A stretch of DNA of 60,148 bases from Clostridium algoriphilum (GCF_020443705.1 NZ_JAIZZK010000027.1:1-60148); one strand, 5' to 3'. Positions 43,332-52,367 are shown, numbered from the stretch's first letter. The notes: generated by a model not told the origin, from the letters alone. Program-made: numbers and translations.

Positions 43332-44597
43332 TTACAATATATAGCTTAATAATAGCATTATGTTAAGTGCAGCTACTATAAGTCCAATAATCCAAAGAGT
43401 AATTTTATCAAATCTAGTGTTAGCATACTTGCCCATAACTTTTTTAGAAGAAGTTAGATATATCTGAAGGAATATAGTTATAGGAAGTTGTATACTTAAG
43501 AGCATTTGTGAGTAGATGAGCCCTTTAAATGGTTCTGTTATAAAAAATATAACTATTGCAGCACCAACTAAAGTAATCCCTACACCAAGTTTAGTATGAA
43601 TATCATGAATATCATATGGTTCCCCAAACATCCCTGCAAAAATACTACCACCAGCCATACCTGCAGTAACTGATGAAGATATTCCAGCAAAGAGCAACGC
43701 TAAAGCAAAGACCACTGATGCTGTGTTTCCAAGTAACGGTGTCAGCATTTGTTGAGCTTGATTAAGCTCTGTAACTTGAACTTTCTGCGAGAAGAAAGTA
43801 GCGGCCGCAATAAGAATCATAGCACTATTTATAGCCCAGCCTACTATCATTGAAAAAAAAGTGTCCATAAATTCATATTTAAGTTGTTTCTTTATTACAC
43901 TCTCATCTTTTAAATTCCACTGACGACTTTGTATTATTTCCGAATGAAGAAATAGATTATGTGGCATTACAACTGCGCCTAGAACACTCATTATTATTGG
44001 AATAGACCCCGTAGGAAAAGAAGGTTTAACCCAGCTTATCATAGCCTTTCCCCATTCGATATGCACAAGGCTTAATTCGAATATAAAAGATATTCCTATT
44101 ATAGAAACAAAGCCAATAATCCATTTTTCTAGTTTTTTATAAGAATTTGTAAATAACATCCATAAAATCAAACATAAAACTAGTACTGTTCCGAGTTTTA
44201 TAGGTATACCAAATAACATGTTTAAAGCAATAGCACCACCAAGCAGTTCTGCAAGGGCAGTAGATACTGCAGCTAGCACAGCAGAACCAAGCACCAATTT
44301 GTTCAGTCTTGGTTTTAATGTGGAGGTAGATGCTTCTGATATGCAACTACCTGTAACAATTCCAAGATGGGCGGCATTATGTTGAAGAACAATAAGCATA
44401 ATAGTTGAAAGAGTTACCATCCAAAGTAGAGTATAGCCAAAATTAGCACCAGCAGAAACGTTCGCTGCCCAATTTCCGGGGTCTATAAACCCTACAGTTA
44501 CTAGTAACCCAGGTCCAATATACTTTAAGAAATCTAATGCCATAAGTTTAGGTTTATGACCTTTTTTTGAAAGAATTTTAGTAAATGAAAAACTCAT
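43332..44597 (-). CDS. mntH: Nramp-family divalent metal transporter
   Basis: A proton-coupled importer of Mn2+ (and Fe2+) with 11 hydrophobic segments. The metal site residues are present: DPGN in helix 1 (residues 39-42) and MPHN in helix 6 (VVMPHNLFLHS), with Met as in Mn-selective members. The 421-residue start MSFSFTKILS was chosen because GGATGTG lies 5-6 nt before it; the longer frame has no site. An AT-rich palindromic stretch upstream (TATATAACACATATTATATA) could bind a metal regulator. No Mn riboswitch was recognised. Confidence 0.92.
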   Translation of the reverse strand: MSFSFTKILSKKGHKPKLMALDFLKYIGPGLLVTVGFIDPGNWAANVSAGANFGYTLLWMVTLSTIMLIVLQHNAAHLGIVTGSCISEASTSTLKPRLNKLVLGSAVLAAVSTALAELLGGAIALNMLFGIPIKLGTVLVLCLILWMLFTNSYKKLEKWIIGFVSIIGISFIFELSLVHIEWGKAMISWVKPSFPTGSIPIIMSVLGAVVMPHNLFLHSEIIQSRQWNLKDESVIKKQLKYEFMDTFFSMIVGWAINSAMILIAAATFFSQKVQVTELNQAQQMLTPLLGNTASVVFALALLFAGISSSVTAGMAGGSIFAGMFGEPYDIHDIHTKLGVGITLVGAAIVIFFITEPFKGLIYSQMLLSIQLPITIFLQIYLTSSKKVMGKYANTRFDKITLWIIGLIVAALNIMLLLSYIL

Positions 44598-44633
44598 TAT
44601 AGCACATCCGTCCTTTATTATTATATAACACAT

Positions 44634-44912
44634 ATTATATAGTAATTATTATTTAAATCAACATTAAAATCCTATTACCAAAATAAAAACAATAAGTCGA
44701 TTAAACTGTAATATTTTAAATAGGCATCCCACAAATAGGATATGTTTGATGTTTAAAATTTATATATAAACTAATGAAGATTATTTAAAAACAGTTAAGA
44801 AACGTAAGTAGGAAATGAATTATGCGAATTAAGGAGGTTTTTAATCGAAATTAAAAGTACCAATTATTATATTGATACTTTTGTAATTAGATTATTTAAT
44901 TTAATACGCAGT
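44634..44912. other. Intergenic region upstream of mntH with an orphan AAGGAGG site
   Basis: On plus, AAGGAGGTTTTTA is followed at the right spacing by ATC and then about 35 sense codons (EIKSTNYYIDTFVIRLFNLI), with no ATG/GTG/TTG. It may be the start of a lost gene. Confidence 0.3.
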
Positions 44913-45188
44913 TTAAAGAGAATCCAGAAATGTTTCGTATGTATCTTCAAATGAGTCGTATGGACTGGGATTTCCACCGTTTGTGCTTTTACATTGGTTG
45001 TCGCTATATTCCTGCCCAATTGCGAAAAGTTCTCCAATAGTTATAGGATGTCCTGCATCGCATGCTATTTTACAAAAGGTATCCATGGGGTCAGACGCTG
45101 AACGGGTTGCAAGCAGTCTCTTTTTTAGAAAAGGGTCTTTTTTAGTATCAGAATAGAGTAGTTCCAATTCAACAATTGTTTTGTTCAT
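44913..45188 (-). CDS. 91-residue protein with Nif11-like region, unknown
   Basis: Not firmly recognised. AAGGAG lies 8 nt before the ATG. The protein has a helical start (MNKTIVELELLYSDTKKDP), then DPMDTFCKIACDAGHPITIG-ELFAIGQEYSD, which resembles the end of Nif11-type leader domains, then a Gly/Asn/Cys segment (NQCKSTNGGNPSPYDSFEDTYETFL). The Nif11 fold often serves as a leader for peptide-modifying enzymes, but none is adjacent. It has three Cys. Transcribed alone. Confidence 0.65.
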   Translation of the reverse strand: MNKTIVELELLYSDTKKDPFLKKRLLATRSASDPMDTFCKIACDAGHPITIGELFAIGQEYSDNQCKSTNGGNPSPYDSFEDTYETFLDSL

Positions 45189-45455
45189 GATTACAGCTCC
45201 TTACTTTAAATTAATATTATTATAGCACTATAGCAGAATGCAAGCTAATGGATGATAACATATATGCAGCCTTTACAATTCCCGCGGATTATTTACAATG
45301 GTTTTATTTTAATAGTAATTACTATTATTTTAAATGATTTTACCTAAGTAAACGTATTATCAACCCGTTTGAGAAGTTGCTAAGCCCTTATATATCATAG
45401 TATAATTTTAACTTAGGTTAAAATTATGAGTTGTTTTAGGAGATGAAAGAATTAT

Positions 45456-45617
45456 ATGGGGTCAGATATTATAGTAGGAGTTATAGGCATTGTGATAATA
45501 GCAATGGGAATAATGGGATTTATAAAAGAAATGACATTACTAAAGGTAGAATGTGAAGAAACAAGGATAGAAAATGAAAAAACTAACATGCAATTGGCTA
45601 AAAATATTATTTGTTAA
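45456..45617 (+). CDS. Small single-span membrane protein, unknown
   Basis: Not recognised. A 53-residue ORF with an N-terminal membrane span (MGSDIIVGVIGIVIIAMG) followed by a charged, probably coiled segment (KEMTLLKVECEETRIENEK) and a C-terminal Cys. AGGAGATGAAAGAATTAT precedes the ATG, with the site somewhat far away (13 nt). Composition strongly favours a real membrane protein over chance. Confidence 0.5.
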   Translation: MGSDIIVGVIGIVIIAMGIMGFIKEMTLLKVECEETRIENEKTNMQLAKNIIC

Positions 45618-45667
45618 ATAAAAAAAGTTTAGCAATCTAGACTGGTACATATAGACTAGACAGTGAT

Positions 45668-45752
45668 ATGCTCCCCTTAAAGTAGACAGATTAAATAATA
45701 AAAATCTGTTACTAGAAAGGGGAGCATTTTTATGCCTAAAAGAACTAAATAG
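45668..45752 (+). mobile_element. IS relic (IS3-type end and first codons of OrfA)
   Basis: ATGCTCCCCTTAAAGTAGAC with its inverted partner GGGGAGCAT, then an ATG coding for MPKRTK and a stop. It is the same end structure as the relic at 26824-26934 but in the other orientation and more truncated. Confidence 0.6.
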
Positions 45753-45757
45753 CAAAA

Positions 45758-45777
45758 CAAATTGTGTTCACAATTTG
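45758..45777. repeat. 20-bp palindrome, second copy
   Basis: CAAATTGTGTTCACAATTTG, identical to 33538-33557, immediately after the IS relic and followed by a segment (TGAGTGAAGCGAA) that recurs near 52010. Confidence 0.6.
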
Positions 45778-45868
45778 TTCGCGACACTTGAAGGCGTTTA
45801 TGAGTGAAGCGAAGTTGCTATTTAGTACAGCTAAATCTGCAAATGAATTATATTTAAAATTCACAAGG

Positions 45869-46015
45869 AATAATAGAGTTATATATAGAAGTAATATAAG
45901 AAAAGGTATAGATATTCATAGTGGGTCATTTCAACCCAATCTACATACCAAGTTTTTCTACGTATTAGATCCAAATGGATTAAAAATCCAGTTCGTGGAG
46001 AATATTATAGAATAA
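45869..46015 (+). pseudogene. C-terminal fragment of a glyoxalase/bleomycin-resistance (VOC) protein
   Basis: The frame reads GIDIHSG ... LHTKFFYVLDPNGLKIQF then VENIIE and stop, the metal-site C-terminal end of a VOC fold. The N-terminal two-thirds are missing; the frame runs upstream into repeat sequence. A further short frame (46022-46156, GTG start, IIPQVPEPLHKSEAKQTICV) follows and is also probably debris. Confidence 0.65.
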
Positions 46016-46182
46016 AAAGAAGTGATAATTCCCCAAGTACCTGAGCCATTACATAAATCGGAAGCAAAACAGACAATCTGTGTTGTTACTAACACGGAGC
46101 TCGCTAATGATAGAAGTTTAATTAAAATAGTTATTGTCAATGGTCTTGTGCATTAATTATAACTTTTAAGGAGATGTAAACT

Positions 46183-47694
46183 ATGGAACAATATTATCTT
46201 AGTTTTGATGCAGGAACTCAAAGTGTAAAAGTGGCTGTATACAATGAAAATATGAAATGTATAGCGAAATCATCAAATCAGACGACTATGAAATATCCGC
46301 ATCCAGGATGGGTTGAGATGGATGCGGATGAATATTTGTCACTTACAAAGCTGGGTATGAAACAGTGCATCCAGCAATTAAAGAAACAGGGAATCAATCC
46401 GAGCTTAATCAAAGCAATTATGGGTGATGGAATTATCTGCGGAATCGTCGGTATAGATGAGAGTGGAAAGGCAATCACACCTTATATAAACTATTTAGAT
46501 TCAAGAACACAAAGTGATGCTGAAGATCTTAAAAAAATGGATTTGGATATTTGGGGAAAAGAAACGGGGAATGCTAATCCCAGTTGTATGTTCCCCGCAT
46601 TACATGCAAGATGGCTATTAGCCAATAATAAAGAGTTTAAGGAAAGAGGCAAAAAATTTGTTCACAATGCTCCTTATATTCTGTTAAGCCTTGCGGGCTT
46701 AGAAAGCAACGATGCTTTTGTTGACTGGGGAGCAATGTCAGGTTGGGGTCTTGGATACCATGTATACGAAAAGAAATGGTCTGATGAACAGCTTGCTATA
46801 TTAGGAATCGATAAAAGCTATCTGCCTAAAATTGTAAAGCCTTGGGATATTATTGGAACTTTATCGGAAGAAGCAGCAAAGGAAACTGGGTGCCCGGTTG
46901 GTATTCCAATTTGTGCTGGTGCAGGTGACACAATGCAGTCCATACTGGGAAGCGGAGTCATTGAAGCAAACAAGGCTGTGGATGTTGCCGGAACATGCGC
47001 TATGTTCTGTGTTTCTACAAATGGAATTATTCCGGAACTAAGCAAAAAAGGGAGCGGACTGATTTTTAACAGCGGTACCTTGGAAAATACATATTTTTAT
47101 TGGGGATTTGTAAGGACTGGAGGTTTAGCACTCCGCTGGTTTAAGGATAACATTTGTCAAAAATCACATGATGACAGCTATTATCAGTTGTTAAGTAAAG
47201 GAGCAGAAAAAGTTGTACCGGGATGCAATGATGTTATTTTTTTACCGTACTTAACTGGCGGATATGGCGAATTTTCAAACGTCAAAGGTTGTTTTCTGAA
47301 CATGACTTTGGATACAGACAAGTTTGTTTTATGGAGAGCTGTCCTTGAATCAATTGCCTATGATTATATGGAAATCACAGATGCTTATCGAAATGCTGGT
47401 ATTGAAATAAACAGAATTACCATTACTGAGGGTGGAAGCAGAGATAATCTGTGGAATCAAATTAAAGCAGATGTTATGGAAAGTGAGGCAATCACATTAG
47501 AAATTCTAGGTGGTGCTGTACTGACAAATTGTATTATTGCTGCATATGCAACCGGAGATATAGAAGATTTAAAACATGCACTTATTAGTAATTTGAGTAT
47601 TATTAATACATACACTCCAAACAGTAATAATTCAGAAATATATAAAAATCAATACAAAATTAAAAAAGATGTATTAAAAAAGTTGAGCAATTAG
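46183..47694 (+). CDS. FGGY-family sugar kinase (xylulokinase-like)
   Basis: A 503-residue two-domain kinase that phosphorylates a pentulose or related sugar with ATP. Seen: SFDAGTQSVKVAVYN (phosphate loop), HPGWVEMDADEY, VDWGAMSGWGLGYHV (substrate region), GAGDTMQSILGSG and the C-terminal TEGGSRDNLWNQIKADV (ATP site). It is closest to xylulokinase-like members; substrate unproven. AAGGAG lies 9 nt upstream. Codon use is richer in G/C than its neighbours and it sits alone without sugar transport or isomerase genes, between debris, so it may have been acquired. Confidence 0.85.
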   Translation: MEQYYLSFDAGTQSVKVAVYNENMKCIAKSSNQTTMKYPHPGWVEMDADEYLSLTKLGMKQCIQQLKKQGINPSLIKAIMGDGIICGIVGIDESGKAITPYINYLDSRTQSDAEDLKKMDLDIWGKETGNANPSCMFPALHARWLLANNKEFKERGKKFVHNAPYILLSLAGLESNDAFVDWGAMSGWGLGYHVYEKKWSDEQLAILGIDKSYLPKIVKPWDIIGTLSEEAAKETGCPVGIPICAGAGDTMQSILGSGVIEANKAVDVAGTCAMFCVSTNGIIPELSKKGSGLIFNSGTLENTYFYWGFVRTGGLALRWFKDNICQKSHDDSYYQLLSKGAEKVVPGCNDVIFLPYLTGGYGEFSNVKGCFLNMTLDTDKFVLWRAVLESIAYDYMEITDAYRNAGIEINRITITEGGSRDNLWNQIKADVMESEAITLEILGGAVLTNCIIAAYATGDIEDLKHALISNLSIINTYTPNSNNSEIYKNQYKIKKDVLKKLSN

Positions 47695-47739
47695 CAAAAA
47701 ATCACTAAATAAATTAAATGATTGGAGATGGAAGTTATT

Positions 47740-48171
47740 ATGAATTTAAAAATACAAAAGACAGATAAATTAGCTATATTACCGCAATATGCCCATTTAG
47801 GAGACGCTGGTATGGATCTGTTTTCTATAGAAGATAGGGAAATTGCTCCAGGCGATACTGCACTAATTCATACAGGCATAAAAATTGAATTGCCTAAAAG
47901 CACAGAAGCACAAATTAGACCTAGGAGTGGTTTAGCTCTTAAAAATTCAATAACAGTACTTAATACTCCTGGAACAATTGATGAAGGATATAGGGGTGAA
48001 GTAGCTGTAATACTTATAAATCATGGTAAACACATATTTAAAGTTGAAAGACATATGAAGGTTGCTCAAATGGTTATTAAACCTGTCATAAGAGTTAATG
48101 TTATAGAAGTGGAGAACTTATCTGAAACTGAACGAGCAGAAGGTGGATTTGGATCTACAGGGCTTAAATAA
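47740..48171 (+). CDS. dut: Deoxyuridine 5'-triphosphate nucleotidohydrolase
   Basis: Hydrolyses dUTP to dUMP and PPi, keeping uracil out of DNA and supplying dTMP synthesis. Trimeric dUTPase motifs: DAGMDLF (1), [10 protein letters not shown] (2), [14 protein letters not shown] (3), near-C-terminal [10 protein letters not shown] (5). A 143-residue protein when started at the ATG giving [10 protein letters not shown], with TGGAAG 6 nt upstream; a TTG six codons earlier is the alternative. It lies 45 bases after the kinase and is followed by a perfect terminator. dUTPases are common on phages but no other phage gene is near. Confidence 0.93.
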   Translation: MNLKIQKTDKLAILPQYAHLGDAGMDLFSIEDREIAPGDTALIHTGIKIELPKSTEAQIRPRSGLALKNSITVLNTPGTIDEGYRGEVAVILINHGKHIFKVERHMKVAQMVIKPVIRVNVIEVENLSETERAEGGFGSTGLK

Positions 48172-48236
48172 TAAGTATGGTTGTTATAATGAAACACCTA
48201 CAATAATATGTTATGATAATAAGTTCATAGTTTTAT

Positions 48237-48286
48237 GCTCCACTCCTTAATAAGCATCTAATACTTATTAAGGAGTGGAGCTTTTG
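48237..48286 (+). terminator. Terminator of dut
   Basis: An 18-bp perfect stem GCTCCACTCCTTAATAAG / CTTATTAAGGAGTGGAGC, then TTTTG. Confidence 0.9.
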
Positions 48287-48393
48287 CTTTATATTAATAT
48301 TGAAATCTTTATAGAATCCTTATAAATGTTGTTTGTGTAACTAATAGTGAATTTATTTAATACAATGGAGAGAAGGGGGGATGATTTACGTTA

Positions 48394-49761
48394 ATGGGAA
48401 CAATCATGCTGATTATCGCTATAATTACTGAAATTGTATTTGCAGTGTTCTGCATATGTACGAAATCTCTTAACAAAAATATCAGGAGCATTATGGGCAT
48501 TGGCGCATTCGCGGTGTTTGTGATATCCCTACTGACATCGGTCATTCGCTGGAACTATCGATGGAAATGTCTTTTTGCCCTGCTTCTCGTGTGGGCGATC
48601 ATCGGCAGTATAAGCCTGATAAAGGTAAAGTTGCAAAACAAAAAGACTGCGGATGGGAAAATGATCGTAAAAGACTCCGTTAAAGTCGACGGTAGGACAG
48701 CGAAAATTCAGTATAAGTGCAGATACGTCATACGCAAGGCTGTCGCTATGCTGCTGCTTGTAGCCATTGCGCTGATTCCCGCACTGGTCTTTACTGAAAA
48801 TGAGCCTATAGGAAAGACCGGCGAGCACAAGGTCGCAACAGCAATATATACTTATACCGACGAAAACCGTATAGAAACCTACACTGATACTGGAGAAAAT
48901 AGAAAGTTAAACGTGGAGTTCTGGTATCCTGAGGATTACGACGGAACATATCCGCTTGTAGTATTCTCACATGGTAGTTTTGGTATAAAATCAAGTAACG
49001 AGTCCCTTTATAATGAGCTTGCTTCTCATGGATATGTTGTGTGCTCAATCGATCATACATATCAATGTTTATCTACTACTGACGTGGATGGAAACAAAAC
49101 TTCAATTGATAAGGGATTCATGCAGGAAATCTTCACCCAAGACGCACATTCTGAAAAACAGAAGTGCTATGAGCTTTATCAAAAGTGGATGGGAATTCGC
49201 ACTGGCGACATTAATTTTGTGATAGATTATATCCTTGCAGAAGCAGAAAAAAATGATGCGGATACAGTATACAAACTTGTAGACACCGCAAAAATCGGAG
49301 TTATGGGACATTCTCTCGGCGGATCTGCGGCTCTTGGCATAGGAAGGATGCGCGACGACATCAGTGCTGTGATCGCGCTTGAGTCCCCGTTCATGTGCGA
49401 TATTGAGGGCGTCAAAGACGATGAGTTTGTTTTTTTAGATGAGGTTTATCCGGCGCCTGTACTTAACGTGTATTCGGATAATTCGTGGAGTCATCTTTCC
49501 GAATGGGCTCAGTATGCGGAAAATTATGCGATGCTTTCAAATACGAAAGCAACCGCTTTTAATGTATATATAAGCGGGGTTGGGCATCTTACCTTGACAG
49601 ACTTAGCTTTGACGAGTCCATTCTTGACGCGTTTTCTCAACCGACGGAAATCAACTACTGATACCGATTACTGCTTAAAAACGATAAGCAAGGTCTGCCT
49701 TGAATTTTTCGACTGCTATCTGAAGGGAGAGTGCAAGTTTACATCAGGCGGGACGTATTAG
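48394..49761 (+). CDS. Membrane-anchored alpha/beta hydrolase (PAF-acetylhydrolase/dienelactone-hydrolase-like)
   Basis: A 455-residue protein. The N-terminal about 135 residues hold four hydrophobic segments (about 3-20, 34-52, 59-77, 117-134); the rest is an alpha/beta hydrolase with oxyanion region VVFSHGSFG (189-197), nucleophile elbow GVMGHSLGG (Ser307) and a late His in GVGHLTL. It probably hydrolyses a lipid or small ester outside the membrane. GGGGGG lies 14-19 nt before the ATG. Codon use (many GCG, CTG, GAC) is clearly less AT-rich than the surroundings, a sign of transfer. Confidence 0.85.
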   Translation: MGTIMLIIAIITEIVFAVFCICTKSLNKNIRSIMGIGAFAVFVISLLTSVIRWNYRWKCLFALLLVWAIIGSISLIKVKLQNKKTADGKMIVKDSVKVDGRTAKIQYKCRYVIRKAVAMLLLVAIALIPALVFTENEPIGKTGEHKVATAIYTYTDENRIETYTDTGENRKLNVEFWYPEDYDGTYPLVVFSHGSFGIKSSNESLYNELASHGYVVCSIDHTYQCLSTTDVDGNKTSIDKGFMQEIFTQDAHSEKQKCYELYQKWMGIRTGDINFVIDYILAEAEKNDADTVYKLVDTAKIGVMGHSLGGSAALGIGRMRDDISAVIALESPFMCDIEGVKDDEFVFLDEVYPAPVLNVYSDNSWSHLSEWAQYAENYAMLSNTKATAFNVYISGVGHLTLTDLALTSPFLTRFLNRRKSTTDTDYCLKTISKVCLEFFDCYLKGECKFTSGGTY

Positions 49762-49910
49762 GAGATTATTATTAACGATGGGTTACTAAAATGTAGGTTT
49801 ATTGCAAATTAACAGAGAAATTTGTTGATTACACTTTTGACATTTTGAATTGGGGTTGCGCCCTAGAATTTGCTATCAAGTATTACTATACTTACTCTTG
49901 ATGAGATGCT

Positions 49911-49953
49911 AATAGAGAAGGAACTTGTTAAAAAAACAAGCTCCTTCTCTATT
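49911..49953. terminator. Terminator between the convergent hydrolase and small gene
   Basis: AATAGAGAAGGA with ACTTGTT pairs with AACAAG and TCCTTCTCTATT; one internal mismatch. Confidence 0.8.
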
Positions 49954-49980
49954 AGTGAAAATAATTATTTTGTTTATTTT

Positions 49981-50169
49981 CTATTCTTTGTAATTTGAAA
50001 GTGTAGTAGTAACTGTCTGTAATGCAGATTGCACAGCATTAAGAGTATTCTGGATTTGTTGTCTATTCTCTTCTTTTTCTACTGTGTTTATTGCTTCATT
50101 AAGACTAGTACTTGAAGTTTGAAGTTTGTGATATACATCTTCAACGTGTTGTCTTGCATTTTTTTCCAT
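49981..50169 (-). CDS. Small helical protein, unknown
   Basis: Not recognised. A 62-residue all-helical protein (MEKNARQHVEDVYHKLQTS ... VTTTLSNYKE) with heptad-like spacing of hydrophobic residues, no Cys and no membrane span. AAGGAGG lies 8 nt before this ATG; the frame extends six codons upstream without a site. It ends next to a terminator. It could be a spore-associated or coiled-coil protein, but this is a guess. Confidence 0.65.
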   Translation of the reverse strand: MEKNARQHVEDVYHKLQTSSTSLNEAINTVEKEENRQQIQNTLNAVQSALQTVTTTLSNYKE

Positions 50170-50313
50170 ATTAATTTCCTCCTTCATTTCTTAATAATAC
50201 GGTTATAGTATTTGAATTTAACTAAAAAAAATACTTAAATAATCAAAGTTTATAGTAAACATAAATTTCCAGTTGATTCAAAATAGAAAGTAATTTCTTT
50301 ACATTTATATTGT

Positions 50314-50470
50314 ATGACATCAGGAGAAATTATTTTTCAGGGGCATACATGGAGTAGAAATGATCTTTCTTATATTGGAACTTTAATTGAATCTCCACCG
50401 CTTTATGAAAATCTTACGGCGGTTGAAAACCTGAAAGTCCGAACCATTCTTTTAGGACTATTATCAAAGG
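50314..50470 (+). pseudogene. Fragment of lantibiotic-protection ABC ATPase
   Basis: The frame MTSGEIIFQGHTWSRNDLSY then IGTLIESPPLYENLTAVENL matches the region after Walker A of LanF/BcrA-type immunity ATPases (usually ...PTSGEIxFDGHxW). Both the start with Walker A and everything after about residue 50 are missing. It runs directly into kinase sequence. Confidence 0.75.
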
Positions 50471-51048
50471 AAATGCTGAATTGTTATCTGATTCAACAAT
50501 AAATAAGGAGCAGCAGGAATACGTTAATTATATTTCAAAAAACAGCAGACAGATTGAGAAGTATATTAAAATTCTAATCGAAATTTCAAATTCAGAAAAA
50601 ACTCTCTTTCTACAACTTAAAGAAATAGATTCTATAATTTTTATTGATACAATCCACAAAGGGACTTAAAGTTGAATTCATTAAAAGTGACGTACCTAAG
50701 TCAATTATGATTGACCAATCCTTACTTTACCGTGCCATTATGAATGTCATTTCAAATGCAGTTGATTATTCCTCTAATAAAGGGAAGGTTTGTTTTGAGA
50801 TAAAGTTAGTAGATAATAAAATAAAATTTATAACAACAGACAGTGGTAAGGGTTTTTCAAGAGAGGATATTAAATCAGCCACAAAACAATTTTATATGGG
50901 CGATTCTAGCCGCGTATCAAAAATTCATTTCGGGATAGGCTTGTACATTACCGAATCATTTGTAAAGTTGCATGGGAGAGCGCTTTATATAGCTAATTCA
51001 CCTATCACTGGCGGCGTACAGGTGACAATAGAAATACCAACTTATTAA
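50471..51048 (+). pseudogene. Broken LanK-type sensor histidine kinase
   Basis: Codons NAELLSDSTINKEQQEYVNY and SRQIEKYIKILIEIS belong to a dimerisation-domain region; a frameshift at about 50645-50666 leads into the ATPase domain (KGLKVEFIKSDVP, NVISNAVDYS N-box, DSGKGF G1, GIGLYITESFVKLHG G2). The N-terminal sensor is gone and the gene is fused to the ABC fragment. With the ABC piece it marks a former lantibiotic sensing and immunity locus. Confidence 0.75.
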
Positions 51049-51157
51049 TGTAGTTATATCACAAATAAAATAAAAATAGGTCGCACTTCAAATGCAGTTC
51101 GTTATAAACAACTGTAAGAATTATTAAAGAGATTAGATGATTTTTTCTTTATTATTT

Positions 51158-51691
51158 TTAGTTTGTATCTTCAAAAACTTGTAAAACTGTATTCACAATC
51201 TGATCAATTGTCGGAAAATAAGATGGGTGTTTCGAATTACCATTTTCGACAAAAATAAAACCATCATTTTTTAATGTCCGTACATTACGCTGCACGCTTG
51301 GGCTATTGTACATCATGTCGTTGATATGTGTGGCAATGACTTTTGGTCCGCGCATCGACATAATGGTCGTGGACAGCAAATCATCGGAAATCCCATTAGC
51401 AGCTTTCCCCAAAATATTAGCGGAAGCGGGAGCAATCAAAAGTAAATCTGTCTTTTGGGAAAGCGACTTATGGTTATTGTCCCATGTTTTAGGCGGATCA
51501 AAGGATTGTATTTGGATGGGATGATCAACACTGCGCTGCAACATGAGCGGTGTAACAAAATTTGTGGCATTTTCCGTCATAACAACATATACGTCCCCAT
51601 GCTGTTTTCTTAGTTCATTAATTATATTTAAAGCCTGCACGGCCGGGCTACACCCAGTAACAGAAACTACGATTTTTTTGCCATTTAGCAT
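51158..51691 (-). CDS. HFCD-family flavoprotein (CoaC/EpiD/UbiX-like)
   Basis: A 177-residue Rossmann-like flavoprotein of the homo-oligomeric flavin-containing Cys-decarboxylase family. Seen: KKIVVSVTGCSPAVQALN (flavin loop), LLLIAPASANILGKAANGIS-DDLL (PASAN 88-92) and INDMMYNSPSVQRNVRTLKN (substrate clamp, usually MNxxMWxNP). Members act in CoA synthesis (CoaC), lantibiotic C-terminal decarboxylation (EpiD) or UbiX prenyl transfer. It is a stand-alone domain without CoaB, and it lies next to decayed lantibiotic immunity genes, which is suggestive but not proof of an EpiD role. Confidence 0.8.
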   Translation of the reverse strand: MLNGKKIVVSVTGCSPAVQALNIINELRKQHGDVYVVMTENATNFVTPLMLQRSVDHPIQIQSFDPPKTWDNNHKSLSQKTDLLLIAPASANILGKAANGISDDLLSTTIMSMRGPKVIATHINDMMYNSPSVQRNVRTLKNDGFIFVENGNSKHPSYFPTIDQIVNTVLQVFEDTN

Positions 51692-52220
51692 ATTTACACA
51701 TCCTTTTCATATTTACGGCAATATAATATTGAGTTTACTATCTATGTCGTTTTTTCCTATAATTATGGCACATTGCCTGTCAAATCAAATAAGCTCATAT
51801 TTCAGATCCATTTCTTGTCCATATTCTCAATTTTCTCAATTTTGTAAATGTTAACACTATTATGGCCATACTGTCAAGGTTAAAATAAGGCTTTTAATAT
51901 GTAGCATTTGCTTAATTAAGATTCCAAAGAGTTAGAAACAAAATACAGAAATTGGTAACGATTTTAATTACTGTATTAAATTTGCTCACGAACCTCGAGG
52001 GTGATTATGAGTGAAGCGAATTTGCTAAAAATCAACTAAATTACAGAAAAGAATTGATAGGAATACATTCCTTAAAATCTATTTTAAATAGAATATATTT
52101 TAAAGATATACAGAGTTATTAAAAGTGATTTTAATTATATTCACACAAAATTATTTAAAAAACTATAACTTTTACATGTTTTCATGCTATATTTTATAAA
52201 TAAGTTAAGGAGGAGTTGTA
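51692..52220. other. Intergenic region with repeat debris
   Basis: About 530 bases. Near 51985-52030 lies CTCACGAACCTCGAGGGTGA followed by TTATGAGTGAAGCGAA, the latter shared with 45797-45815, so a dispersed repeat has left pieces here. No gene is supported. Confidence 0.4.
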
Positions 52221-52367
52221 ATGTTTGTAGCTGATAATAAAGACAATCGAATACAAGATTTAGAGTATGCATTGAAAGAGATGGGATTGAAATATGAGTC
52301 ATTAAAATACAATTCACATAAAAAGTTGAAAGAATTGCTATTTTGTTATAATAAAGGTAACTATTAG
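52221..52367 (+). CDS. 48-residue protein, unknown
   Basis: Not recognised. AAGGAGGAGTTGTA precedes the ATG. The product (MFVADNKDNRIQDLEYALKE ... CYNKGNY) is charged and helical, with one Cys. It ends 29 bases before the MtgA start, which has its own GGGAGG site, so both may be one transcript. Confidence 0.55.
   Translation: MFVADNKDNRIQDLEYALKEMGLKYESLKYNSHKKLKELLFCYNKGNY

Noticed and set aside
44820-44950. AAGGAGG with an ATC-initiated frame of about 35 codons on plus
   Set aside because: No normal start codon, no recognised family, and it runs into the opposite gene; listed only as possible debris.
47740-48171. dUTPase as evidence for a prophage
   Set aside because: No integrase, terminase, capsid or lysis genes nearby; the gene can be chromosomal.
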